Positions 24,924 through 32,831 of a stretch of 64,000 bases of DNA are shown here, piece by piece. The notes beneath the pieces are model-generated. The model was not told the DNA's origin. It was given only the letters and a program-made list of their open reading frames with translations, and searched no databases. The stretch comes from Saccharopolyspora indica (GTDB lineage Bacteria; Actinomycetota; Actinomycetes; Mycobacteriales; Pseudonocardiaceae): contig NZ_JAQGLB010000016.1 of the NCBI RefSeq assembly GCF_027853965.1, forward strand, positions 124,001 to 188,000. The letters run 5' to 3'. Within the stretch, counting starts at the first letter, position 1. Every line of letters begins with the position of its first letter. Made by a program: the position numbers and the translations under genes.

Positions 24924-26149
24924 TGCGCGTTTCCGGTACCGGCATGGTGCTGCCGGGCATCGGCGGCCCGGTCCGCACCGCGGCGGACTTCTGGCGGGTG
25001 GTCGGATCGGGGCGGACGTGCCTGTCGGCGTTCCACCACCCCGACGTGCCGTTGCGGATCGCCGGGCGGGTGCCGGGCTGGAATCCCGCTGACGAGCTCG
25101 ACGTGCCGCCCCGGGTCGCGCGCCGGATGGCCCGGGTCACGACCATGGCGGTGGGCGCGGTCCAGCAGGCCCTGCGGGAAGCGGGGCTGACCGGGCTCGA
25201 CGTCAGCGGCGACCGGACCGTGCTCGTGGTGGCCTCGATGCAGTTCGCCAACCAGGAGGCCGAGCGGTACTTCGACGCCCTCGCCCGCGGCGGTGCCGAC
25301 GAGCTGGGGATGGACTACTGGCTGACCGGCACGCCCGGCAGCGTCGCGAGTGGACTGTGCTCGGTGCTCGGCATCGAGGTGCCGACGCTGAGCGTCACCG
25401 GCGGCTGCAACTGCTCGCTGCGCGCGCTCGAAGTGGCGCACCTGATGCTGCGCAGCGGTGACGTCGATCGCGCCGTGGTGGTGGGCGCCGACGTCGCGCT
25501 GGATCCCGTCTACCTGGCCAGCACGGTGCACGAGGGCGCGGGCGGGTTCCGCGCGTCGACGCTGTCGCCGGATCCCGGGGCCGTCCGCCCGCACGACGAG
25601 CAGCAGGACGGCAACGCTCCCGGTGAAGGCGCGATCGCGGTCGTGCTGGAACGCTCCGGACCGGTGCGCCTGCGGTTCCGGACCTCGCGCCGCAACGGCC
25701 GGAACCCGGTCGACGCGGGGAAGCCGGACAACGTCGTCGCGGACGTCACCGCACTGCTGGAGGCAGCGGGCATCGGGCTCGACCAGCTGGCGTTCGTCAG
25801 CGGCTTCGCCGAGGGCACGCGCAACATCGAGGACCTGTTCTGCGAGACCGTGGACCTGCTCCGGGCGCGGTCGGGCTACGCCGGGCCGTTGCTGCTGACG
25901 AACCAGGAAGCGGCCTTCGGCCACATCTCCGGGTGCGCGGGGCTGATCAAGTTCGTCGCCGCGCTGCTGATGTTCGAGCACGGTTCGGTGGCGCCGGTGG
26001 TCGGGTGCAGGCAGCCGTACCACCGGCTCGACGCGACACCGCTGACCAGCCCGGCCCCGGTCGACGGCAGGCACGCACTGGTGATCAGCACGGGAGCGGG
26101 CGGCGACGCCACCTCGCTCCTGATCGAGCACGGGGAGGGCGGTTCATGA
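24923..26149 (+). CDS. Second ketosynthase homologue lacking first catalytic His
   Basis: Thiolase-fold protein of 408 residues. The Cys region is VTGGCNCSLRALEVAH (Cys162/Cys164). The HGTGT block reads GFAEGTRNIEDLFCE, again with Glu in place of His. The terminal His is retained in QEAAFGHISGCAGLIK. The protein lacks part of the usual N-terminal strand and begins MRVSGTGMVLPG. ATG 24923 is preferred over 24917 because GGAGGG is well spaced from it. The His-to-Glu change shared with the preceding gene suggests a functional pair. Confidence 0.82.
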   Translation: MRVSGTGMVLPGIGGPVRTAADFWRVVGSGRTCLSAFHHPDVPLRIAGRVPGWNPADELDVPPRVARRMARVTTMAVGAVQQALREAGLTGLDVSGDRTVLVVASMQFANQEAERYFDALARGGADELGMDYWLTGTPGSVASGLCSVLGIEVPTLSVTGGCNCSLRALEVAHLMLRSGDVDRAVVVGADVALDPVYLASTVHEGAGGFRASTLSPDPGAVRPHDEQQDGNAPGEGAIAVVLERSGPVRLRFRTSRRNGRNPVDAGKPDNVVADVTALLEAAGIGLDQLAFVSGFAEGTRNIEDLFCETVDLLRARSGYAGPLLLTNQEAAFGHISGCAGLIKFVAALLMFEHGSVAPVVGCRQPYHRLDATPLTSPAPVDGRHALVISTGAGGDATSLLIEHGEGGS

Positions 26150-27540
26150 CCACCGAGTTCAGCGGGGCGCTGGCCCCGCGCGGTTCCACCGCCGTGGTGC
26201 TGGGCGATTCACCCGGGTGCGCGACCGTGCTCGGAACCCTCATCGCGGTGGGCGTCGAGGTCGAGGAGGAGGCCCGCGGCACCGCCCCCGACATCTGCGT
26301 CGCCGTGCTGACGGGGTCGTCCGTGCTGGGCAGCCGTTCCCGGGGCGGCCTGCCCAGGCAACGGCTGGCGGCGATCGCCGATCGGATGGCCGAACGCGGC
26401 ACCGGGCGAATGGTGCTCGTCACCGATGCCGGCGGAGGCGTGCACACCGGCGCCGACCCGTCCGAGGCAGCCGACCGCGCGGCGGATCTCGCCTGGTGGC
26501 GGCACCTCGCCGCGAGATCGGCGTCCCGAGGTGTGGTGGCGAACCAGATCCGGGTGGGACTCGCGCCCTTCCTCTCCCACGAGCTGGAGCCGGTCCGCAC
26601 CGGTTCGGTCCTCCAGCACCTCCCGCTGCGCCGGGTGGCCCGCCCCGGCGACCTGGCGTGCGCGCTCGTGCAGCTGATCTCGACGGGCTGCGCGTACACC
26701 GTGGGAGAGACGTTGCCGCTCGACGGGGGCCTGACGCTGAACCTCATCCCTCCGCTGCGCGAGCCCAAGCCGTGGACACCGCCGCGAGAACCCGAGGCAG
26801 CGCTGGCCGACCGGTTCAGCCTCGCGGGCCGGACCGCCTTGGTGATCGGGGCGAGCAGCGGCATCGGTGCGGAGTCGGCGGCGGAGCTGGCCCGTCGCGG
26901 CGCCGATGTGGTGCTGGTGGCTCGCCGCGAACCGGAGCTGCGCGCGGTGGCGGAGCGGATCGGTGGCCGCCCGGTGGTGGCCGATGTGCGCGACACCGAG
27001 GCGATCCTGGATTCGGTGGACGGAATCGACCTGCTCGTCTACGCCGCGGGCGTGTTCGGCCTCGACGGCGCGGCCGAGACCCGGGCCCGTTCGATGGAGG
27101 TGAACTTCCGCGCCTACGCCGAGATCTGCGACGCCCTGGTGGACCGGTGGCGCGAGTCGGGCACGAGAGGATCGATCGTCGGCGTGTGCTCGGTGGGCGC
27201 CGAGGTGGTCCCGGTCCAGCGCATGGAGAGCTACGGCGCGAGCAAGGCCGCGATGGTCCAGTACACGAGGTGCTTGGCGGTGTCCGCGGGCCGCGACGGC
27301 ATCCGGGCAAACTGCGTGGCACCGGGGATCGTCGACACCCCGATGTCGGAGTGGGTGGCACCGGCGTTCCGCGACGCGTGGACCGCGCGCATCCCGCTCG
27401 GCTCGGTGGGAACACCGCCGGACGTCGCATCGTTCGTGGCGTTCCTGGCCAGCGACGCGGCGTCGCACGTGACCGGCAGCCTCGTGCACGTCGACGGCGG
27501 ATTCACCCTCGGTGGCCTGCCGCCGCTGGGGGAGCAGTGA
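26146..27540 (+). CDS. Tandem SDR protein with degenerate N-terminal unit
   Basis: Protein of 464 residues made of two SDR units. The first (residues 1-205) keeps the fold signs, including the terminal VGETLPLDGGLTLN, but its cofactor loop is altered (VVLGDSPGCATVLGTL) and it has no YxxxK pair. The second (about 225-464) is complete: ALVIGASSGIGAESAAEL, LLVYAAGVFG, ESYGASKAAM and GSLVHVDGGFTLG. The first unit may be structural, as in double-domain reductases. It overlaps the preceding gene by ATGA and the following one by one base. Confidence 0.82.
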   Translation: MTTEFSGALAPRGSTAVVLGDSPGCATVLGTLIAVGVEVEEEARGTAPDICVAVLTGSSVLGSRSRGGLPRQRLAAIADRMAERGTGRMVLVTDAGGGVHTGADPSEAADRAADLAWWRHLAARSASRGVVANQIRVGLAPFLSHELEPVRTGSVLQHLPLRRVARPGDLACALVQLISTGCAYTVGETLPLDGGLTLNLIPPLREPKPWTPPREPEAALADRFSLAGRTALVIGASSGIGAESAAELARRGADVVLVARREPELRAVAERIGGRPVVADVRDTEAILDSVDGIDLLVYAAGVFGLDGAAETRARSMEVNFRAYAEICDALVDRWRESGTRGSIVGVCSVGAEVVPVQRMESYGASKAAMVQYTRCLAVSAGRDGIRANCVAPGIVDTPMSEWVAPAFRDAWTARIPLGSVGTPPDVASFVAFLASDAASHVTGSLVHVDGGFTLGGLPPLGEQ

Positions 27541-28313
27541 TGGATCAGCCGTTCGCGAGCAGGACCGCCCTGGTCACCGGGGCCTCGTCAGGCATCGGAG
27601 CCGCCACGGCGCGGGCGCTCGCCGCGGCAGGTGCGCACGTCGTGCTGGTCGCACGGCGCGCGGATGCCTTGGGCCGAGTCGCGGAGCAGGTGCGGTCTCG
27701 GGGTGGGACGGCGACGGTGCTCGCCGCCGACCTCGTCGCCGAAGGAGGGCCCGAGTACGTCGTCACCGAGACCGCGGAACGCGGGCTGATCCCGGAGATC
27801 CTGGTGAACAACGCCGGAACAGTGCGACTGGGGGAGGTCGCCGAGCTCCAGCCCCGGCACTGGGACCTCATGCTCCGGCTCAACCTGACGGTGCCCTTCC
27901 TGCTGAGCCGCCTGCTGCTGCCGTCCATGCGCGCGGCCGGGCACGGGCTGATCGTCAACATCGGATCGGTGGTGGCGACCGAGACGATCGCCACCACCGC
28001 GGGCTACGGAGCGGCCAAGCAGGGCCTCGGCAAGCTCACCGAGATCCTGGCCCTGGAGAACCGCGATCACGGCATCCACTGCGTCGGGATCCTCCCGGGA
28101 TGGGTCGAGACGGAACTGTCCCCGGACCTGGGAAAGCTCGGCGTGACCAGGGACGAACTCCTCGCTCCGGAGGATGTCGCGGAAGCGGTCCTGTGGGCGG
28201 CCACCAGACCGCCGCACGTCAGCATCGGTCCCCTGCTCACGATCAACCCGAGAAGCAGCCGAGCCGATGCGCGAGCGTCCATCGATCGCTACGTCAGCAC
28301 CCGCCACCGCTAG
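27540..28313 (+). CDS. Short-chain dehydrogenase/reductase, last gene of the operon
   Basis: SDR of 257 residues: TALVTGASSGIGAATARALA for NADP binding (ARR after the second strand favours NADPH), ILVNNAGTVRLG, and IVNIGSVVATETIATTAGYGAAKQGLG with Ser, Tyr and Lys. The C-terminus (GPLLTINPRSSRAD) lacks the usual DGG. The start overlaps the stop of the tandem SDR (TGATG). It converges with the SDR on the other strand 29 bases later. Confidence 0.85.
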   Translation: MDQPFASRTALVTGASSGIGAATARALAAAGAHVVLVARRADALGRVAEQVRSRGGTATVLAADLVAEGGPEYVVTETAERGLIPEILVNNAGTVRLGEVAELQPRHWDLMLRLNLTVPFLLSRLLLPSMRAAGHGLIVNIGSVVATETIATTAGYGAAKQGLGKLTEILALENRDHGIHCVGILPGWVETELSPDLGKLGVTRDELLAPEDVAEAVLWAATRPPHVSIGPLLTINPRSSRADARASIDRYVSTRHR

Positions 28314-28342
28314 ACCGCTGCGAGCGGCGACTCACCCGTCCT

Positions 28343-29269
28343 TCACCGGTACCCGGTCGGGTCTGCGGGCTTGCCTGCGCCTTCGACCTCGACCAGGTAG
28401 CGCCAGCAGTCCGGTCGCGAGCCGTCCACGTCGGTGAAGCCGTACTCCTGCGCGAGCTGCCCGCTGGAGAACGACTGACCGTTCCGGCGCGCGACATCGG
28501 GGTCACCGGCCAGCGCCGCGACCGCGCGCCCGACGTAGGCCGGGCTTTCCGAGATGCAGAAGTGCGGCACCTCGGCCAGCGCGTCGCGCCAGTTGTCCTC
28601 CGCGACGCCGAACCCGTCGAGCATCATCTCCGAGCGCAACCAGCCTGGGGTGAGCGCCACCGCGGTGCCGCCGTGCGGCTCCAGCTCGTGCGCGAGCGAG
28701 AAGGCCATGCGCAGCACGCTGTTCTTGACCAGGTCGTAGAAGTACGAGTTGCGGTAGTGCGTTCCGTTGTACGCCGAGGTTCCGTCGGTCATCTCGACCA
28801 CGAGCCCGCCCGGCCGCCGCACCAGCAGGGGCAGCAGGAAGTGGCTGGTGATGGCGTGCGTGTCCACGCCCAGCCGGAGCAGCCGCAGCCCGTCGTCGAG
28901 GTCGTGCTCCCAGACCGGCGTGTCGAACGCGAACAGCTTCTCGCCGCCCCACACGTCGTTGACCAGCACGTCGAGCCGTCCCTGCTCGGCGTCGATGCGC
29001 TCGGCAAGCGCCCGGACCTGCTCGGGCACCAGGTGGTCGGTCGGCACCGCGATGCCGGTTCCGCCCGCGGCGGTCACGAGCTCCGCGGTCTCCTCGATCG
29101 TCTCCGCGCGGTCGTAGTCCGAGCGCCGTTGCCGCGTCGTGCGACCGGTGACGTAGACCGTCGCGCCCGCCGCGCCGAGCTGAACGGCGATGCCCCGCCC
29201 GGCACCCCTGGTGGCCCCCGCGACCAGCGCGATCCTGCCCCGCAGATCCGGTGTTGATGTGTCGGCCAT
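28343..29269 (-). CDS. SDR-family oxidoreductase
   Basis: SDR of 308 residues not obviously part of the operon on the other strand. Cofactor loop IALVAGATRGAGRGIAVQLG, altered NAG strand (LVNDVWGGEKLFAFD), and active-site region EMTDGTSAYNGTHYRNSYFYDLVKNSV with the YxxxK pair YDLVK. The WGGE and long active-site insert match a group of uncharacterised actinobacterial SDRs. ATG 29269 (MADTSTPDLRGR) is chosen; the upstream frame runs through a hairpin. Confidence 0.83.
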   Translation of the reverse strand: MADTSTPDLRGRIALVAGATRGAGRGIAVQLGAAGATVYVTGRTTRQRRSDYDRAETIEETAELVTAAGGTGIAVPTDHLVPEQVRALAERIDAEQGRLDVLVNDVWGGEKLFAFDTPVWEHDLDDGLRLLRLGVDTHAITSHFLLPLLVRRPGGLVVEMTDGTSAYNGTHYRNSYFYDLVKNSVLRMAFSLAHELEPHGGTAVALTPGWLRSEMMLDGFGVAEDNWRDALAEVPHFCISESPAYVGRAVAALAGDPDVARRNGQSFSSGQLAQEYGFTDVDGSRPDCWRYLVEVEGAGKPADPTGYR

Positions 29270-29349
29270 CGATCCCCTCGGGTCGTAGTACCTGTGCCCA
29301 CCGGCCCGCGCCATCGTCGCGCCGACCGGTGACACCATCCTCGACCCGA

Positions 29350-29372
29350 AACCCGACACCTCGTGTCGGGTT
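29350..29372. promoter_or_regulatory. Perfect 10-bp-arm palindrome upstream of the SDR
   Basis: AACCCGACAC (29350-29359), CTC, GTGTCGGGTT (29363-29372). It lies between the end of the DUF397 operon and the SDR start on the same strand. It could be a terminator for the former or an operator for the latter. There is no T-run after it, which slightly favours operator. Confidence 0.55.
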
Positions 29373-29408
29373 ACCTGGATCACTTCCCACCGAGCGGTGG
29401 CGGCACGC

Positions 29409-29783
29409 CTATAGCGCTCGGGCGAACCGCTGGTTCTTGACGGCCCTCAGAAAAGCCACCCAGGAGTGCTGACCGAACGTCAGAGTGCTCCCCGCGCGAT
29501 CTTTCGTATCCCGAACCCGGACGATCCCGGAGCTTCCACCGACTTCGACGCAACTCCCGGTCTGCCCGCTGTAACTGGACTTCTTCCAGGTCATGTCGAA
29601 CCGCTGGTCCTTGACGGCTCTGAGAAAGACCGCCCAGGAGTGCTGATCGAACGCCAAAATGCCGCCGCCGCGATCTTTGGTGTCCCGCACCCCGACGATG
29701 GCAAGGCCACCGCCGACTTCGACGCACATCCCGCCATGGCCATTGCTGCGGCTGGACTTGCGCCAGCGTGTGATGCCGTCCAT
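29409..29783 (-). CDS. Tandem DUF397 protein
   Basis: Protein of 124 residues consisting of two DUF397 repeats. Repeat 1 runs WRKSSRSNGHGGMCVEVGG, then VRDTKDRGGGILAF and WAVFLRAVKDQRF. Repeat 2 runs WKKSSYSGQTGSCVEVGG, then VRDTKDRAGSTLTF and WVAFLRAVKNQRF. DUF397 proteins are normally single-domain and about 60-70 residues long. They pair with XRE-DUF5753 regulators (the WhiJ/AbaA-like developmental families of streptomycetes). The near-identical halves indicate a recent internal duplication. Confidence 0.85.
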   Translation of the reverse strand: MDGITRWRKSSRSNGHGGMCVEVGGGLAIVGVRDTKDRGGGILAFDQHSWAVFLRAVKDQRFDMTWKKSSYSGQTGSCVEVGGSSGIVRVRDTKDRAGSTLTFGQHSWVAFLRAVKNQRFARAL

Positions 29784-29846
29784 CGTCTGCCTCTCCGGGT
29801 CGACCAGTTGCCGAGATGCGCTGGTGCGGGGCCGTCGAATTGGCCG

Positions 29847-30059
29847 TCAGCGCAGGTCGTGCTTCCCGGACTTCACATCGCAGAGGAAGGCCGACCAAGC
29901 TTCGGCGGTGAACGGGAGGACTGGGCTGGTGGAGCCGAGCTTGCTGTCCTTCACCCCGGCGGCCCCAGGAACGCGCGCCACCATGACGCATGCGCCTCCA
30001 CCGCCGTTGCTTCGGCTGCTCTTGCGCCAGTGGGCCTGGGTGAAGTCCGGGGTTAACAT
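29847..30059 (-). CDS. DUF397 protein
   Basis: Single-domain protein of 70 residues: HWRKSSRSNGGGGACVMVAR, then GVKDSKLGSTSPVLPFTAEA and WSAFLCDVKSGKHDL. It lies 18 bases after the XRE gene and 63 bases before the tandem DUF397 gene, so all three form one leftward unit. Members of this family interact genetically with the adjacent XRE regulator; the biochemical activity is unknown. Confidence 0.85.
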   Translation of the reverse strand: MLTPDFTQAHWRKSSRSNGGGGACVMVARVPGAAGVKDSKLGSTSPVLPFTAEAWSAFLCDVKSGKHDLR

Positions 30060-30077
30060 GCGCGCTCCTTGTCGTGC

Positions 30078-30935
30078 TTACAACTCCCGAGCGAGCCGGT
30101 TCAGGAAGGTGATCGATTCCTTCTGGCTCAGCGCCATGGACCGCAGGGCGCCGAAGTTCAGGGTATATGTCTCAACTTCGACCGGATCCTCCATGTAGAC
30201 GCTTCCCGTGAGGTGCTCCACGAACGCCACGTCCGGATCATCCTGGTTGGGGAAGGACAGCAGGATGAAGGGTGAACCGAGCGCGGGGATAGCTCCCGCG
30301 CTGAACGGCAGGATCTGAACTGTCACGTTGGGCAGCTTGGCGCTGGTCACGAGGTGCTTGAGCTGTTCGCGCATGATCTCGGGGCCGCCCACGAGCTGTC
30401 GTAGCGCTGGCTCGTGAATGACAGTTCCCACGGTGAGCGGGTTCGCCTCGTGCAGCCGTGCCTGCCGCTGGGCACGGAGTTCGGTCCGTTCCTTCATGAC
30501 GACCTCGTCGGCCCTTGGTATCCACGCCTGCATGAGTTCGGTGGCGTAGCGCTCGGTCTGCAACAGCCCGGGAATCAGCTCGCCGGAGAACTCGCGCACC
30601 TCGGCGGCTTCGGATTCCAGCCCGATGTACTCCTCGAAGTGCGATGCCAGAGCATCTTGGCCGTAGCGCAGCCACCAGCCCTTCTGCCTGGCTTGCAGCG
30701 CGAGTGCGACGTACTGATCGCGTTCCGCGTCGGGCACGCCGTAGACCGCCGCGAGTGCGAGAACTTCCGCCGGTCCGGCTGACTTCTCGGCGTTCTCGAA
30801 CCTGCTGAGCTTCGGCTTCGACCAGTCCAGCGCGGCGGCGACGTCTTCCTGGCGGAGCCCGGCTTCCGCGCGCCAACGCCGGATTCCGCGGGTGAGCCGG
30901 CGCAGTCGCACCGTCGGGCTGATCCGCTCTTCCAC
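30078..30935 (-). CDS. XRE-family regulator with DUF5753 (WhiJ-like)
   Basis: Regulator of 285 residues. The Cro/C1-type HTH occupies residues about 15-70 (RWRAEAGLRQEDVAAALDWS, KPKLSRFENAEKS). DUF5753 follows (LESEAAEVREFSGELIPGLL, QTERYATELM, VQILPFSAGAIPALGSPF). This is the regulator of a WhiJ-type trio with the two DUF397 genes downstream. The frame is open to GTG 30962. GTG 30935 is preferred because AAGGAGG lies five bases upstream of it. Confidence 0.86.
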   Translation of the reverse strand: MEERISPTVRLRRLTRGIRRWRAEAGLRQEDVAAALDWSKPKLSRFENAEKSAGPAEVLALAAVYGVPDAERDQYVALALQARQKGWWLRYGQDALASHFEEYIGLESEAAEVREFSGELIPGLLQTERYATELMQAWIPRADEVVMKERTELRAQRQARLHEANPLTVGTVIHEPALRQLVGGPEIMREQLKHLVTSAKLPNVTVQILPFSAGAIPALGSPFILLSFPNQDDPDVAFVEHLTGSVYMEDPVEVETYTLNFGALRSMALSQKESITFLNRLAREL

Positions 30936-31104
30936 CACGTCCTCCTTCGCCCAGTTCACCACTTGGATCTTGGCAGTCTCGGGAACTCCCAGGTAGTCGC
31001 TCTTTCGCGTGTAGTCGTGGACCTTTCGAGTAACGGAGATTGCGTACGTGGAAATTCCACGAGACGTTTCTTTCAGATTCCCGACCTCGGTGTGGAGGAA
31101 GCTC

Positions 31105-31314
31105 GTGGAGTACCTGACCTACATCTGGCGTCCGGTCACCGGTGGGCGTCACGCATTTCCCATCGCGGCGCGGAAAGCTCCGTCCGGGGAGGCCGTCACC
31201 GCCTACTGCGGTGCCGAGGCCGACGCGGCTGAGCTGCACGACCGCACCGAGGTGGACTGGGTCCGGGAGAAGTCCTGCACGGAGTGCTGGCGCATCCTCG
31301 CCGACCCGTCCTGA
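31105..31314 (+). CDS. Small zinc-finger-like protein
   Basis: Protein of 69 residues with GGRHAFPIAARKAPSGEAVTA, a Cys in YCGAEAD and a CTEC pair near the C-terminus (EKSCTECWRILAD). The His/Cys arrangement matches small actinobacterial proteins annotated as zinc finger. GTG 31105 has GGAGG six bases upstream. ATG 31048 is an alternative with no ribosome site. Such genes are often beside XRE/DUF397 units, as here. Function unknown. Confidence 0.6.
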   Translation: MEYLTYIWRPVTGGRHAFPIAARKAPSGEAVTAYCGAEADAAELHDRTEVDWVREKSCTECWRILADPS

Positions 31315-31332
31315 TGGCGCGGGGCGGGTGGC

Positions 31333-31390
31333 GATTTCGCGCGAAGTCGTCGCCCCGCACGCCTGGCCGATGCCGATTTCGCGCGAAATC
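31333..31390. repeat. Two 16-bp TTTCGCGCGAAA-type palindromes
   Basis: GATTTCGCGCGAAGTC (31333-31348) and the perfect palindrome GATTTCGCGCGAAATC (31375-31390) start exactly 42 bases apart, four helical turns. They lie between two small genes, 26 bases before the second. This looks like a cooperative binding site. Confidence 0.6.
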
Positions 31391-31416
31391 GCCAACCCGA
31401 CACGGAAGGTTCCGCC

Positions 31417-31671
31417 ATGTTCTGGCTTCACCTCAGCGCGCTCGTCCTGATCAACGTTCTGATCGCGGCTCTGATCGTCAGCTCCACCACGGTGCAGCTG
31501 CCGCTGCTCTCCCGTGCGCAGCACGCGGGAGCGGGAGAAGGCGCCTACAACGTCTGGGAGCTCATCGCTCAGGTCGAAGCCGAGCGAGAGCGGGAGATAC
31601 CGAGGACTCCGCGGTTCCCGGAGCACGACCCGGATGACGAGCCCACGGGGCGCCACCACCTGCGCACTTGA
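31417..31671 (+). CDS. Small single-pass membrane protein
   Basis: Protein of 84 residues with one N-terminal membrane segment (LHLSALVLINVLIAALIVSS) and a charged tail ending DPDDEPTGRHHLRT. No family is recognised. It follows the two palindromes and the zinc-finger-like gene and may belong to the same unit. Confidence 0.55.
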   Translation: MFWLHLSALVLINVLIAALIVSSTTVQLPLLSRAQHAGAGEGAYNVWELIAQVEAEREREIPRTPRFPEHDPDDEPTGRHHLRT

Positions 31672-32167
31672 CCACTGATCCGCCCCCGAGCCGGGCTGGT
31701 GCGGCTGCCTCCCCGACCACCGCACCAGCCCACCCCGGTGGCCGGGCGCGTTGCCCCCTCCCACCCGCGCGGCCACCGGCCCAGCTCTGGTTCGGCCGAT
31801 CACATTCGCCTGCTGAACCCGCTTCGTGCAAGGAAAGCGCAAAGGTGACCGGGCGATTCTTGTCGCGCATGTCCAGTTCGTGCTGACATGGCGTTATGGC
31901 CGTTGGCGTGAAGCATCTCGTGTCCTGCAGATGTCACCGCGCCCAGCGGCATCATCTCGTGCTGACCGACGACCACGATCTGTGCTGATTCGCTGATCAG
32001 TCAACTTCTTCCGCGCGGGCAGCCGCGTTTTTCGCGCCACGAACCGCGATTCGCACAGCACGCAGTCCACCACGGGAGCGCCCTGCGCGTCAGGACGCGG
32101 GCGCTGTGTGGCTCCAGCGGTCTGCAGCCGCTGGAGCCACACCTTCTTCTTGAGAGCAGGCAGCGGA
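31672..32167. other. Gene-free stretch before phoU-like gene
   Basis: Nearly 500 bases with no convincing gene; overlapping frames have poor codon bias. The left part is Pro/Ala/Gly-codon rich and could be a decayed tail. Near the right end lies the 15-bp hairpin at 32106-32142. Confidence 0.55.
32106..32151 (+). terminator. Strong hairpin with pyrimidine tract just upstream of the PhoU-like gene
   Basis: GTGTGGCTCCAGCGG (32106-32120) and CCGCTGGAGCCACAC (32128-32142) form a perfect 15-bp stem with loop TCTGCAG, followed by CTTCTTCTT. It has intrinsic-terminator shape but lies only 25 bases before the PhoU start, so it may act as an attenuator or as the end of an upstream leader. Confidence 0.65.
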
Positions 32168-32818
32168 ATGCGCAACGAGTACCACCACGAGTTGGACGCC
32201 CTCGTGCACCGGCTCGCCGGGATGTGCGACTCGGTCGGCAGTGCCATGCAGAACGCCACGGCTGCGCTCTGCGGCACCGATCCGGCGAGGGCCGACTGGG
32301 TGCTGGCGCACGAATGGGTCATCGACGACACCCGGCGGCGGATCGAGGAGGACGTGCAGCAGCTGCTGGCCCGGCAAGCGCCGGTGGCGACGGACCTGCG
32401 AGTGCTGGTCGCCGCCCTGTACGCGGCGGAGAGCGTCGAGCGCATGGGCGATCTCGCCCAGCACATCGCGACGGCCGTTCGGCGCAGGTATCCGGAGCCG
32501 GTCCTGCCCGTGCTGCTGCGCGGGCGTTTCCGCGACATGGGCGGCATCGCCGTGCGACTGGCCGCGGCGGCAGGCGAGCTGGTGCGCAACCGGGACCTCG
32601 ACGACGTGCAAGCGATGATCGCCCGCGACGACGAGGTGGACCGGCTCCACCGATCGCTGTTTCCGGTGCTCAGCGACGCCGAGTGGGATTACGGGGTGGC
32701 GACGGCCGTGGATGTGACGCTGCTCAGCCGCTACTACGAGCGCTTCGCCGACCACGCGGTCTCCGTCGCACGCCGGATGGCCTACGTCGTCACCGGCGAA
32801 CTGCCACAACACGCTTGA
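32168..32818 (+). CDS. phoU: PhoU-family phosphate-signalling protein
   Basis: Protein of 216 residues with two PhoU three-helix repeats. Start MRNEYHHELDALVHRLAGMC and metal-binding type motifs ESVERMGDLAQHIATAV and YERFADHAVSVARRM (the E/DxxxD pattern of each repeat) are present. PhoU couples the Pst transporter to the PhoR kinase; no pst or pho genes are nearby, so this is a solitary copy. The start is ATG 32168, behind AGCAGGCAG. It lies immediately after a strong hairpin. Confidence 0.85.
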   Translation: MRNEYHHELDALVHRLAGMCDSVGSAMQNATAALCGTDPARADWVLAHEWVIDDTRRRIEEDVQQLLARQAPVATDLRVLVAALYAAESVERMGDLAQHIATAVRRRYPEPVLPVLLRGRFRDMGGIAVRLAAAAGELVRNRDLDDVQAMIARDDEVDRLHRSLFPVLSDAEWDYGVATAVDVTLLSRYYERFADHAVSVARRMAYVVTGELPQHA

Positions 32819-32831
32819 TCACCGCACCAGG

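Noticed and set aside
31562..31870. Minus-strand 102-codon frame between the small membrane gene and the PhoU-like gene
   Set aside because: Composition is Ala/Gly/Arg from antisense GC bias, there is no ribosome site, and it overlaps the small plus-strand gene.
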